DNA of 38,124 nt, from assembly GCA_049964535.1 (NCBI GenBank), contig JBMFXG010000003.1:1-38124 (forward strand), in the 5' to 3' direction. A program made the translations under genes and the position numbers. The DNA comes from JAJYZP01 sp049964535 (GTDB lineage Bacteria; Actinomycetota; Acidimicrobiia; Acidimicrobiales; Acidimicrobiaceae). Positions 8,381-16,580 of the stretch are shown piece by piece; position 1 is the stretch's first letter, and each line of letters starts with the position of its first letter. The notes beneath the pieces were generated by a model. It had not been told where the DNA came from. It did no database searches and was given only the letters and a program-made list of their open reading frames with translations.

Positions 8381-8746
8381 TCAACTCACTCCTGCTGCGT
8401 TGAGGGTGTCCCGAAAGACTTCAACGGTGAAGGGCTTGGCGATGAGAAACATGGCACCAGACCCCCGAGCGAGTGCGATCATGTCTGGGGTGCTCTCAGA
8501 GGTCACAAAACCGAATGGAGTATCGAATCCCTCCGATCGAAGAGCCTTTAAGAAGGCGTGTCCATCCATCTCGGGCATGTTCCAGTCGCACAAAATAAGG
8601 TCGGGATTCTCCTGGCGGACCTGCTCCAGGCCCTCTCGACCGTTACCCGCCTCACAGAACTCGGCGTCATCAAAGCCCGCCTGGCGAACGTGTCGCATGA
8701 CGATCATCCGCATCGCCTTCGAATCATCGGTAACAAGAATTTTCAC
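8381..8746 (-). CDS. cheY: CheY-type single-domain response regulator
   Basis: This 121-residue stand-alone receiver carries the acidic pair D7/D8, phosphoacceptor D54 (CDWNMPEMDG), a hydroxyl residue at T82 and K104 (AKP). There is no output domain, so it acts by binding partners, most likely the flagellar switch protein FliM. It is the first gene of the cheY-cheX-CheX-like-glycosyltransferase operon, behind the best sigma-28-type promoter in the window. A second cheY lies in the cheA operon; which one drives the motor and which acts as phosphate sink cannot be told from sequence. Confidence 0.9.
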   Translation of the reverse strand: MKILVTDDSKAMRMIVMRHVRQAGFDDAEFCEAGNGREGLEQVRQENPDLILCDWNMPEMDGHAFLKALRSEGFDTPFGFVTSESTPDMIALARGSGAMFLIAKPFTVEVFRDTLNAAGVS

Positions 8747-8780
8747 GGCTTCCCCTTGCGTAGAGTGCGGTCACCCTCTA

Positions 8781-8808
8781 GTATCGGCAGCCCAACACCG
8801 GTGCTTTA
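8781..8808 (-). promoter_or_regulatory. Sigma-28-type promoter of the cheY-cheX operon
   Basis: On the minus strand TAAA (8808-8805), a 16-nt spacer and GCCGATAC (8788-8781) match the flagellar sigma consensus at all four -35 and seven of eight -10 positions. Transcription would start near 8774, about 28 nt before the cheY ATG. Confidence 0.75.
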
Positions 8809-9100
8809 CGAGTGATTCTTACCTCTGCCTACTCCATGAACGGAGACCCATGTCGCAATAGGGACCAACGACTATGCCAACAACAATCGCTCGAGATCGA
8901 GCCATCTTCGATCTCTGAAAGAGGATCGAGCCAGCGCAATACTTTGAGCACCTCCCGGACTGTGTCGGCATGACCTCGCCATCTGTCGACCACGAAGTCG
9001 GCCGCGATCACAAGAATCAAGCAACACTTCGGTACCGCCCCCGACAAGCGCTACCAATGCAACTCGGTCGGAGGAAATCTAGGACTGAGCAGTCTGGCGT
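8809..9100. other. Gap between cheR and the cheY promoter, possibly gene debris
   Basis: No intact gene is recognised. Two overlapping minus-strand frames (about 9047-8829 and 9080-8872) stay open for 60-75 codons but lack a ribosome site and a known product. They could be remnants of a short gene shifted out of frame. Confidence 0.35.
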
Positions 9101-9967
9101 TTAGGCCGAGACCCTCAAGGTTGCCGGAGTCAATCCACCGGTAGCTCCTCCAGGGGCAACGTAGTAGTGACCTACGGTGCCCGTTGACCGCTGCAAAGTC
9201 GTACGAATACCAAGCGTCGACTCGCTACCTCCGAGGAAGAGCACTCCTCCCGGAGAGAGCACCCGCCCTAGTGCATCGAAGATCTTCTGCTTTGTCGACA
9301 TGTCGAAGTAGATCAAGACGTTGCGCAAGAAGATCAGATCAAAAGGGCCAAGATGTGGCCACGGTTTCGCTAGGTTCACTTCAGCGACCTCGATCTGACG
9401 TCGCAAACTCTCCTTGACGTGCCACTGGTCACCTTTTTTGTCAAAGTACTTTACGAGCATCGGCGCCGGTAGGCCCCGATTGACCTCCAACTGCGAGTAA
9501 ATGCCTTCTTTCGTGCGATGCACCATCGCTCTTGAGATGTCGGTACCGAGAAGTTGGATGTGCCAGCTCGATAGCTGGGGAAAGTACTCTCGTAGAACCA
9601 TTGCAATGGAGTACGGTTCTTGGCCAGACGAGGATGCTCCGCACCAGATGCGCAGGCTCTTTGACGCTTGATTTTTCTGCATCAGCGACGGGAGAACTTC
9701 CCTTCTGAGGGCCTCGAAGGGTTTGACATCTCGGAAAAAGTACGTCTCGTTGGTCGTCATCGCCTCGATGACATCTCGCCCGAGTCCTCTTCCACGATCG
9801 CTTCGGACCACACGAGCGAGCTCTGCGAGCGAACCAAGTTGATGCAGACGACAGATCGGCTGAAGCCGACTCTCCAGCAGATACTCTTTGTCCCGAGTGA
9901 TCACGATGGCGCTCTGTTCTGATATGTAGCTCGTCAGAAGCGTGAAGTCGGCGTCGGATAAGGTCAC
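9101..9967 (-). CDS. cheR: CheR, chemoreceptor glutamate methyltransferase
   Basis: CheR uses S-adenosylmethionine to methylate glutamates of chemoreceptors and so sets adaptation. The 288-residue product has the N-terminal helical CheR domain, the TTNETYFFRD segment and the SAM-binding core (LRIWCGASSSGQEPYSIAM), followed by DLIFLRNVLIYF. This order is typical of the family. The GTG start comes 1 nt after the cheB stop, with GGAGG located inside the cheB end. It closes the cheA-cheW-cheY-cheB-cheR operon. No receptor gene is present in the window. Confidence 0.95.
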   Translation of the reverse strand: MTLSDADFTLLTSYISEQSAIVITRDKEYLLESRLQPICRLHQLGSLAELARVVRSDRGRGLGRDVIEAMTTNETYFFRDVKPFEALRREVLPSLMQKNQASKSLRIWCGASSSGQEPYSIAMVLREYFPQLSSWHIQLLGTDISRAMVHRTKEGIYSQLEVNRGLPAPMLVKYFDKKGDQWHVKESLRRQIEVAEVNLAKPWPHLGPFDLIFLRNVLIYFDMSTKQKIFDALGRVLSPGGVLFLGGSESTLGIRTTLQRSTGTVGHYYVAPGGATGGLTPATLRVSA

Positions 9968-9968
9968 C

Positions 9969-11294
9969 TCACACCTCCAAACTCGTTGCTACACCCCGTG
10001 GGACTTCACCGATGTGGCCCGACCTCGCCGATGCTCGATGCAAGACCCGGTCAACCACCTCGCCCGCCAAGGCGTTCAGTGGAAAAATGCCATCATGGAG
10101 TCCCGCCTGTACTATGGATCCCGGCATCCCCCAGACCACGGAGCTCTCCTCGTCCTGAACGATGACTCGCCCTCCGCACCTGACAATGCTCTCAGCACCC
10201 GCCGTACCATCGGAGCCCATACCCGTGAGTACAACACCCAATAGGCGTGAGCCCCAAACCTCTACCGCACTTCGAAAAAGAATGTTGGCCGCAGGCTTAC
10301 ACGAGTTTTCCGGCGGTAGGTCGACGAGGACACACTGAATCTCTCCACTAGCGTGTCGTGCAACCTGTAAGTGCATACCACCTGGCGCGATGTAGACCAC
10401 CGACCGCCGAATGGACTCTCCATTCTCCGCTATCTTCACCGTCAGCTGCGACTTCGCGTCGAGACGCTCCGCAAGCATCTGTGCGAAGAGTGCCGGCATG
10501 TGTTGCACCAAAAGCAGCGGGACCGGAAAGTCATGTGGGAGCTTCGGGATGATCTCGGTCAACGCCGCCGGTCCTCCAGTCGAAGATCCAACAACAACCG
10601 CATCCACAACGGTACCGGACCTCGCTATGCCTCGTCGAACCTTGGGAGCGACCGTTTCGGCTACGGGAGCAGGACGAACCGACACCGGCGCAGTCTGGCT
10701 CACCCAGAGCGGCTTCGGCGGAACCTTTGCTATGGTCGGCGCTGCAGGCGACACTGGGGCAACGATCGGTCGTTGCTGGGTCGGTGGCGGATTAACCGGC
10801 CTTGGCTTCTTCCGTGGAATGTTCGAGGGCGCTCGATAGCTCACGCCATCTCCACGCTTGACCTCCCTTGCTCTCTGTCGACGTCCACCGAGTGCGACCG
10901 CCTTCTCGAGTAGCTCGCGTCGAGTCTCTTCTAATCCAGCACGACCACCACCAAGCGAAGATGGTTTTGTGATGTAGTCAGCTGCACCGGAATCAAGCGC
11001 TTCGATCGTGGCGCCGATCCCCTCTCTCGTCAGGGCCGAGAACATGATCACTACGCGACTTCGGTCCTCACGAACGATATGGTGAAGAGCCTCTAAACCA
11101 CTCATGCCAGGCATCTCAACGTCAAGAACCACGACATCAGGGTCGTAGATGCGACACTGATGAATGGCATCGGCTCCATTGGACGCCGATCCGACGAGCT
11201 CAAGCCCCGGACCTTCCTCTATCCATCCTGAGACCATTCGTCGGACCGTGGTTGAGTCGTCTACGACAAGGGTCTTGACGAGACGATCAACCAT
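9969..11294 (-). CDS. cheB: CheB, receptor methylesterase/deamidase
   Basis: CheB removes methyl groups from chemoreceptors when phosphorylated by CheA. With the start at ATG 11294 (8-nt overlap with cheY, GAGG nine bases upstream) the protein has 441 residues. It has a receiver domain with D12/D13, D58 and K110; a Pro-rich linker of about 70 residues at 155-225; and a C-terminal esterase with the triad S238 (VVGSSTGG), H265 (QHMP) and D362 (TGMGSDGTAG). The linker is longer than the roughly 10-20 residues of enteric CheB. Upstream in-frame ATGs at 11303, 11315 and 11321 would only lengthen the overlap with cheY. Confidence 0.93.
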   Translation of the reverse strand: MVDRLVKTLVVDDSTTVRRMVSGWIEEGPGLELVGSASNGADAIHQCRIYDPDVVVLDVEMPGMSGLEALHHIVREDRSRVVIMFSALTREGIGATIEALDSGAADYITKPSSLGGGRAGLEETRRELLEKAVALGGRRQRAREVKRGDGVSYRAPSNIPRKKPRPVNPPPTQQRPIVAPVSPAAPTIAKVPPKPLWVSQTAPVSVRPAPVAETVAPKVRRGIARSGTVVDAVVVGSSTGGPAALTEIIPKLPHDFPVPLLLVQHMPALFAQMLAERLDAKSQLTVKIAENGESIRRSVVYIAPGGMHLQVARHASGEIQCVLVDLPPENSCKPAANILFRSAVEVWGSRLLGVVLTGMGSDGTAGAESIVRCGGRVIVQDEESSVVWGMPGSIVQAGLHDGIFPLNALAGEVVDRVLHRASARSGHIGEVPRGVATSLEV

Positions 11295-11682
11295 ACTCTT
11301 CATCCTCGTCTTCATCACCAAAACCGAGCATCGCTAGCTTGTCGATAATGACCTCTTTTGAAAAGGGCTTCATGACATACTCGTTTGCTCCCGCCTCAAG
11401 AGCTGCGAGCACCCTATCCATCTCAGTCTCGGTCGTAACCATCATCAAGGGGACGTCATTGTACGCTTCTTGATTCCGAACCACTTTGAGAAACTCGTAC
11501 CCGTCCATAACCGGCATATTCCAGTCGACCAACATGATCTCCGGGAGGTAGCCCTCTTCAAGACATCGAATTGCGTCTTGTCCGTCCACCGCAGACTTCA
11601 CTTCGAATCCAATCTCTCGAAGCATTTTGCAAAGGATCATGCGGGTTGCCGACGAATCATCGATGACCAGCGCCTTTGCCAT
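11287..11682 (-). CDS. cheY: CheY-type response regulator in the cheA operon
   Basis: This 131-residue receiver domain protein has D8/D9, phosphoacceptor D53 (VDWNMPVMDGYEF), T83 and K105 (MKPF), all canonical. It has an acidic tail (GDEDEDEEYG) that the other CheY in this window lacks. A strong AAGGAG precedes the ATG. It sits between cheW and cheB in the cheA operon, so it is probably the primary target of CheA. The acidic tail is unusual and could affect partner choice, but this is speculation. Confidence 0.92.
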   Translation of the reverse strand: MAKALVIDDSSATRMILCKMLREIGFEVKSAVDGQDAIRCLEEGYLPEIMLVDWNMPVMDGYEFLKVVRNQEAYNDVPLMMVTTETEMDRVLAALEAGANEYVMKPFSKEVIIDKLAMLGFGDEDEDEEYG

Positions 11683-11731
11683 TCGACTCCTTTATGTGCA
11701 CTCTTTTATTGCCACCGACCTACACCACGAA

Positions 11732-12184
11732 CTACGCAGCTACCTCCTCAACTGCAGTAGCTGCAGCCAGATCTAGAACTAAGAGCAGGGAGTGCTCGAG
11801 CTTGAAGACCCCAGTCACGAGCTCACGACATGCGCCCTCAAGGGTCTCCGGCGGTGCCTCGAAACTCTCAGGATCGATGCTCACGACATCACCAATCTCA
11901 TCTACCAAGAGCGAAACCGCTCCGTCTTCTTGAGAGATGACGATATTCATCGGAGGTTTAGGAAATCCGCCATCAAGCTGGAACCGCTTCCGCATGTCCA
12001 GAGCGGTCACGATCTGACCTCTCAAATTGACGAGCCCAGTCACGACCCCAGGTGCCAAGGGGACGGGCGTCATATCTTGAGTTTTGATGACCTCCTGAAC
12101 ATCTTCGACGGAGATGCCTAACAGGAGATCCCCGAGGTAGAAGGTGCAGTACTGCTGCGAGTTCCGAGTCGACTTACTTGACAC
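11732..12184 (-). CDS. cheW: CheW, chemotaxis coupling protein
   Basis: CheW links CheA to chemoreceptors in the polar array. The 150-residue product is a single CheW SH3-like domain pair: QYCTFYLGDLLLGISVEDVQEV at the start, then VTGLVNLRGQIVTALDMR, which is the family signature, and VDEIGDVV towards the end. The GTG start is 1 nt after the cheA stop. Two further CheW-like domains are present at the C-terminus of CheA. Confidence 0.95.
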   Translation of the reverse strand: MSSKSTRNSQQYCTFYLGDLLLGISVEDVQEVIKTQDMTPVPLAPGVVTGLVNLRGQIVTALDMRKRFQLDGGFPKPPMNIVISQEDGAVSLLVDEIGDVVSIDPESFEAPPETLEGACRELVTGVFKLEHSLLLVLDLAAATAVEEVAA

Positions 12185-12185
12185 T

Positions 12186-14612
12186 TCAAACCCCTATTCC
12201 TACGAGATCGGAGAGAAAGTCTCCGATGATCACCGAGAGATCGACTACTTCAGTTACTCGATCAGAGATAACCGCAGAGCCCAACACTCCCAGTCGAGCT
12301 GCATAGTGATCGAGCGTCACTCGCTGTTCTGTGATGTCCAAGATTGCATCGACCACAACACCGACACTGCGAGAGTTGGCGGAGTGAACTACAACCTGGT
12401 AGGTCTCGCCAGGATCTGATGCAGAGGTCAGTCCAACAGCGGTGGAGAGCCAGAGCAGCGGCATGATGGTGTTTCGATACTGCACCACGGGCTGTCCTCC
12501 GGCCCACTCCACGGCATCAGCTCGAAACTCTTCTAGCCGGTCAATACTCTGAAGGGGTACTGCCACTCTTCCCGAATCACCCACTTGGACCAAGAGCAGT
12601 GTCTGCTTCTCACCAAGATCTTCGACCTGTCTCGTCACGGTCGTCTTCGACTCTGTATCTCTTGCAGATCGGAGGACCCTTCCGAGGTGAGCGACACCGG
12701 CAACATCTACAATGAGGGCGACCCTACCATCACCCATAATGGTCGCTCCCGAGAAGGTCGTAACGGCCTTGACCTGCCGACCAAGGGGTTTAACCACGAT
12801 CTCTTGCGTATCCACCACTCCGTCAACGACCAGTCCGAACTGCGTCTCTTCTGCCTGTAACACAACGATGTTCAAGGACTCCTTTGTCCACGGGTGTTCA
12901 CCGTCTGAGATCCCCAGGACCTCAGCGAGGTCCACCAAGGGGAGAAGATGGCCCCTCAACCGATAGACAGGCGCTCCATCTAAGACCGACACGTCGGCGT
13001 CAATCTGCTCTCGTTCGAGTCGCAGGAGCTCAAGCAACGATGCTTGAGGGATCGCATAGCGTTGATCGACACACGTCACCACGAGGGCTGGCACAATCGC
13101 CAAAGTCAGGGGGATCCTGATGCGAAATACTGTCCCGATCCCAACCTGAGAACTGACCTCGATGGTGCCGCCGATGCGTTCGATATTCGTCTTCACCACA
13201 TCCATCCCAACGCCTCGCCCCGAGACATTGGTGATCTTTTCGGCGGTGGAGAATCCGGCAGAAAAGATCAGATTGATCACGTCGCGGTCAGAGAGCTTCT
13301 GAGCCGTCTCTGGTGTATGAATTCCCTTCTCAACCGCTTTCGCCCGAATCTTCTCTGGATCGATGCCCGCACCGTCGTCTCGGATCTCAATATTGACGTA
13401 GCCTCCCTCGTGATAGGCAGAGATCGCAATCACTCCCTCGAGGGGCTTACCCGCTGCTTTGCGCAGCTCCGGGGTCTCAATAGCGTGATCGACGCCATTT
13501 CGGATGAGATGGGTGAGAGGATCTTTGATCGACTCGATGATCGTGCGATCGAGTTCGGTCTCTTTTCCTTCCAGATCCAGACGCACGAGCTTGCTGCACG
13601 AGCGAGCAAGATCTCGGACCACGCGCGGGAGCTTCGTTAAGACGTTACCAATCGGTTGCATCCTCGTCTTCATAACGCTCTCCTGCAGCTCAGAGGTGAT
13701 CAAGTTGAGCCGCTGTGTCGTAGAGATCAAAGCAGAAGAGGATTCCGCCGCCGTGAACTGCAGGATCTGATTACGAGCCAGTACGAGCTCGCCAACGAGA
13801 TCCATCAAACGGTCAAGCAACGCTACATCGACTCGAATCGAGCTATCACTCACCACCGAACGGACATCCGCTGGCACCGGTGCTCCTTCATGGCTCTCCG
13901 CCGAAGTTGCCCTCGAGCTACCTGAGCTAGAACTCTCTTGTCGGGCACTCGTCACCATCGTTACAGATGCCGGCTCTGCAACTTCAACGTTCTCCGACGA
14001 CTCCATGACGGGTGCCACATCTGCAGCAAGCTCCGCGGAACCAATAGTCGAGACGGGAGGGGCGTCGGGTTTCTTGGTCGAAAAGACCAAGGCGTTCGAG
14101 CTTACGGTCGGCTCGTCTCGATTCTGAGACAAGACCGATGTCGGTTCAGATTCTCCGTCTATGCTCGCAGCACCATCAGCTTCCGCCGCTGACCCCTCAC
14201 CACCATTGACCGTCAGCTCTGATAAGAGACTCACGAGAGCGGTGTAATCGCCGTCACCATCCGATTGAGTCGACTCGATCGAGTGCAGCATCGCTCGTGT
14301 AGCGTCCACCATCGCCAGCAGAGCATCGGTCAACGTCGCATTGAGAACGAAGGTACCATCACGAAGCTTCGAGAGAAGGTTCTCACCAACGTGGGTGACC
14401 GACTCTAGCTTGGAGTAGCCAAGGAATCCGCAAGTACCTTTGATCGTATGGATCGTGCGGAAGATAGAAGAGAGTCGCTCCTTGTCATGAGGATTTGACT
14501 CTAGGGCCATAAGGTCCTGGTCGAGCCGATCGAGGTTCTCATTCGACTCGACTAGAAACTCCACAACCTCCTCTGGCATCTCTCCAGAGTCGTGATCGCT
14601 CCCTGAACTCAT
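12186..14612 (-). CDS. cheA: CheA, chemotaxis histidine kinase with two CheW-like domains
   Basis: CheA autophosphorylates and passes the phosphate to CheY and CheB. Domains in the 808-residue product are: HPt at 10-120 with phosphohistidine H55 (TIHTIKGTCGF); an acidic and Ser/Ala-rich linker without a clear CheY-binding P2 domain; dimerisation helices (VDVALLDRLMDLVGELV); HATPase (HLIRNGVDHAIE, DDGAGID, GRGVGMDVV); a CheW domain (PLTLAIVPALVVTC to IMGDGRVALIVDVAGV); and a second CheW-like domain covering about the last 140 residues. The doubled CheW region is not the classic layout. It heads the operon and has a candidate sigma-28 promoter about 100 nt upstream. Confidence 0.95.
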   Translation of the reverse strand: MSSGSDHDSGEMPEEVVEFLVESNENLDRLDQDLMALESNPHDKERLSSIFRTIHTIKGTCGFLGYSKLESVTHVGENLLSKLRDGTFVLNATLTDALLAMVDATRAMLHSIESTQSDGDGDYTALVSLLSELTVNGGEGSAAEADGAASIDGESEPTSVLSQNRDEPTVSSNALVFSTKKPDAPPVSTIGSAELAADVAPVMESSENVEVAEPASVTMVTSARQESSSSGSSRATSAESHEGAPVPADVRSVVSDSSIRVDVALLDRLMDLVGELVLARNQILQFTAAESSSALISTTQRLNLITSELQESVMKTRMQPIGNVLTKLPRVVRDLARSCSKLVRLDLEGKETELDRTIIESIKDPLTHLIRNGVDHAIETPELRKAAGKPLEGVIAISAYHEGGYVNIEIRDDGAGIDPEKIRAKAVEKGIHTPETAQKLSDRDVINLIFSAGFSTAEKITNVSGRGVGMDVVKTNIERIGGTIEVSSQVGIGTVFRIRIPLTLAIVPALVVTCVDQRYAIPQASLLELLRLEREQIDADVSVLDGAPVYRLRGHLLPLVDLAEVLGISDGEHPWTKESLNIVVLQAEETQFGLVVDGVVDTQEIVVKPLGRQVKAVTTFSGATIMGDGRVALIVDVAGVAHLGRVLRSARDTESKTTVTRQVEDLGEKQTLLLVQVGDSGRVAVPLQSIDRLEEFRADAVEWAGGQPVVQYRNTIMPLLWLSTAVGLTSASDPGETYQVVVHSANSRSVGVVVDAILDITEQRVTLDHYAARLGVLGSAVISDRVTEVVDLSVIIGDFLSDLVGIGV

Positions 14613-14713
14613 TGTCCTACCTCGTCCTCTCCAAACTCGTTTCCAGCGGCTTCCATCAGACCAGCACCTTGTTCTGTGAGGAGAGCTCCGAAGTGGACCG
14701 CTTCATAGGTGAA

Positions 14714-14740
14714 ACTTCGGCATCATTCCGCCATTCTTGA
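14714..14740 (-). promoter_or_regulatory. Candidate sigma-28-type promoter of cheA
   Basis: On the minus strand TCAA (14740-14737), a 15-nt spacer and GCCGAAGT (14721-14714) resemble the flagellar consensus. GCCGA is intact and the -35 has one mismatch. It predicts a leader of about 95 nt ahead of cheA. Confidence 0.5.
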
Positions 14741-14895
14741 ATGAGACTTCACCTCGTTGACCTGGACTTGTTTCCGGGTCCTTGGTTTCATAAAGATTCC
14801 CCGAAAGCGTCGTGCCGAGGAGGCTATAGGGTACTAAACTCCGTGACATGGCCCACGGTTCACTTTGCGTGCCGGTCTGGGCGCAAGGAGGCGCA

Positions 14896-15135
14896 ATGTT
14901 AGTTCTCACAAGAAGAGCCAACCAGTCAATCGTCATCGGTCACGACATCGTGGTGACCATTTTGGATGTGCATCGTGATCAGGTTCGAATCGGTATCGAT
15001 GCCCCGCGAGAGGTCGACGTACACCGACAAGAGGTATTCGAAGCACTCGAGCGTGCAAATGTCGAGGCAGCCGCTTCAGGGGCCCAGGTTCTCCAAAGCT
15101 CCACTACCGAGCCACAACGCAAGAACGAGGAGTAG
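14896..15135 (+). CDS. csrA: CsrA, RNA-binding translational regulator
   Basis: CsrA is a homodimeric RNA-binding protein that covers ribosome sites at ANGGA motifs. The 79-residue product has the intact core MLVLTRRANQSIVIG, then VRIGIDAPREVDVHRQEV with the RNA-contacting residues L4, R6 and R44. An acidic C-terminal tail of about 15 residues follows. I take the ATG at 14896 because AAGGAGG ends 4 nt before it and the family always begins MLVLTR; an upstream in-frame ATG at 14848 adds 16 unrelated residues. It is the only plus-strand gene in the flagellar locus and converges on fliW, its predicted antagonist. The fliC leader is the likely target. Confidence 0.95.
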   Translation: MLVLTRRANQSIVIGHDIVVTILDVHRDQVRIGIDAPREVDVHRQEVFEALERANVEAAASGAQVLQSSTTEPQRKNEE

Positions 15136-15173
15136 GCGCTGTTCCTCTCAGAGGTGCAGCAGTACCGACTCAG

Positions 15174-15665
15174 TTATACGTCTCGAACTCGGGACTCGTC
15201 GTGAAAGGGAACCGAGAGTGCATGGCGCATTTCGAGTGAGCTATCAGGCTGAAGAACCTGAAAGCCTGTTCGGCTACGCAGATTGATGACGATCGGAGCC
15301 ACCATGTTGGCCGACGGCATTTGACCGGGACCGTTCAGGGTCACGACTAAGAGAACGAGTGCATCGTCGGGTCCGTCTAGTCCTAGGAGCGCCTGATGGA
15401 GATCGTCGACCTCGACAACGAGATCGGTCCCAACTGCAAAGGGCTGGGTGACGATGAACATCGGCTGTTCGGCATTCGTGCAACGTAGTCCTAGATAAGG
15501 ACCAAAGGCCTCCCCAAGAGGAACGAGCTGGAAGCTCGTAGCGTCTTCGTACCCTGGCACACCCGCAGGGAACTCAAAGACCAGGTCGTCCGATGTAAAA
15601 CGCTTCTCCAGGCTGTCACTGGTTGCATCCACAATCTCCGACTCAATCGTCGTCACTTCCGACAC
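15174..15665 (-). CDS. fliW: FliW, flagellar assembly factor and CsrA antagonist
   Basis: FliW binds either CsrA or flagellin. When flagellin is exported, FliW is freed to sequester CsrA, and flagellin translation resumes. The 163-residue product shows FEFPAGVPGYEDATSFQL and, near the end, PSANMVAPIVINLRSRTGFQ, both diagnostic. The N-terminal 25 residues are an extra acidic extension compared with the usual length near 150. A GTG start has AGGAGG 7 nt upstream and lies 10 nt after the flgL stop, so it belongs to the flgN-flgK-flgL operon. Its stop is 38 nt from the stop of the convergent csrA. Confidence 0.93.
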   Translation of the reverse strand: MSEVTTIESEIVDATSDSLEKRFTSDDLVFEFPAGVPGYEDATSFQLVPLGEAFGPYLGLRCTNAEQPMFIVTQPFAVGTDLVVEVDDLHQALLGLDGPDDALVLLVVTLNGPGQMPSANMVAPIVINLRSRTGFQVLQPDSSLEMRHALSVPFHDESRVRDV

Positions 15666-15675
15666 CTATATCCTC

Positions 15676-16563
15676 CTAAATATACTGAGCAAGTGTTGGC
15701 TCAACCGCCTTCGAGGCGACGTTGAGGGCTACTTGGTAGTTGGCTAGTTGCTGGCTGTACTCGGTAGATACCTGCGCAGTATTGATATTTTGCAGGTTGC
15801 CGTATTGAGTTTGAATGCTCTGCAGAGCTTGTGTCGCCTGTTGCTGCATCGTCGATAGGGTCTGGTAGTACTGACCCTGGGTCGCAGCAGCTGACGTCAC
15901 ACCGTTGAACGCAGTGTCCAAGTTGCCCAGATCGGTCGACGATACGGCGGTATAGTTCCCTGACTGCAGGTCGCTAATCGCCTTCTGGATGACCGTAAAG
16001 ACGTTCGATGGGGACCCGGTAGCGCCGAAGGGCGCGGTCACGGTGACCGGAGCAGAGAAACCTGGCGAGACCGTGGTCGTTGGCGAGACGTTGGAGCCAA
16101 CGTAGTTGCCCGCTGCATCGTAGGCCGAAGTGCTTCCCGACGTACCAGCAAAGATCGCATTGCCTTGATAAGCCGTGTTTGCGAGCGCCAAGAGGCTACT
16201 CATGTCACCTTCGAGGTTATCGATGAGCCCGACCGCCGATGTCGGCGTAATGCCTGGTCCTCCCGCTGCGATCATGGTATTGCGAGCACTTTGAATGACG
16301 GTAAGAGCGTTGTTCAGTGTCGAGTTTGCCATCTGCGCAACCGACATCGCTGACTGGGCGTTCGCAACGTACTGCGTAAAACGAGTCTGCGAAGTGGTTA
16401 CCCCTAGCAGCTGCTCAATACCAGAAGGGTTGTCAGACGGCTGTGAGATATTCTGGCCCGAAGAGAGCATGAGCTCGAGCTGGGTCAGAGAGTTCTGATT
16501 ACTATTGAGCTCCGAAGCCATCAGTGAGGTAATAGCGGTCTGCGAGACCGGTGCGATATTCAT
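15676..16563 (-). CDS. flgL: FlgL, hook-filament junction protein (HAP3)
   Basis: FlgL joins the hook-side adaptor FlgK to the flagellin filament. The 295-residue product is flagellin-like at both ends: LMLSSGQNISQPSDNPSG replaces the flagellin LSSGLRI motif, and the C-terminus (TEYSQQLANYQVALNVASK) forms the partner helix. The middle is short. AAGGAT precedes the ATG, and the gene follows flgK after 17 nt. An AAGGA in its ribosome site also fits the CsrA motif, though only as a single copy. Confidence 0.93.
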   Translation of the reverse strand: MNIAPVSQTAITSLMASELNSNQNSLTQLELMLSSGQNISQPSDNPSGIEQLLGVTTSQTRFTQYVANAQSAMSVAQMANSTLNNALTVIQSARNTMIAAGGPGITPTSAVGLIDNLEGDMSSLLALANTAYQGNAIFAGTSGSTSAYDAAGNYVGSNVSPTTTVSPGFSAPVTVTAPFGATGSPSNVFTVIQKAISDLQSGNYTAVSSTDLGNLDTAFNGVTSAAATQGQYYQTLSTMQQQATQALQSIQTQYGNLQNINTAQVSTEYSQQLANYQVALNVASKAVEPTLAQYI

Positions 16564-16580
16564 AGACTGAAATCCTTTCC

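Noticed and set aside
8829..9047. 72-codon minus-strand frame between cheR and cheY
   Set aside because: It starts with TTG, has no Shine-Dalgarno, contains unusually many Cys and Trp, and matches nothing known; I kept it only as possible gene debris.
14790..14835. Sigma-28 promoter for csrA (TAAA and GCCGAGGA on the plus strand)
   Set aside because: The spacer is 19 nt, too long for this sigma class, so I do not call it.
14848..14895. Longer csrA starting 16 codons upstream
   Set aside because: CsrA proteins begin MLVLTR, and the strong AAGGAGG lies just before the inner ATG.
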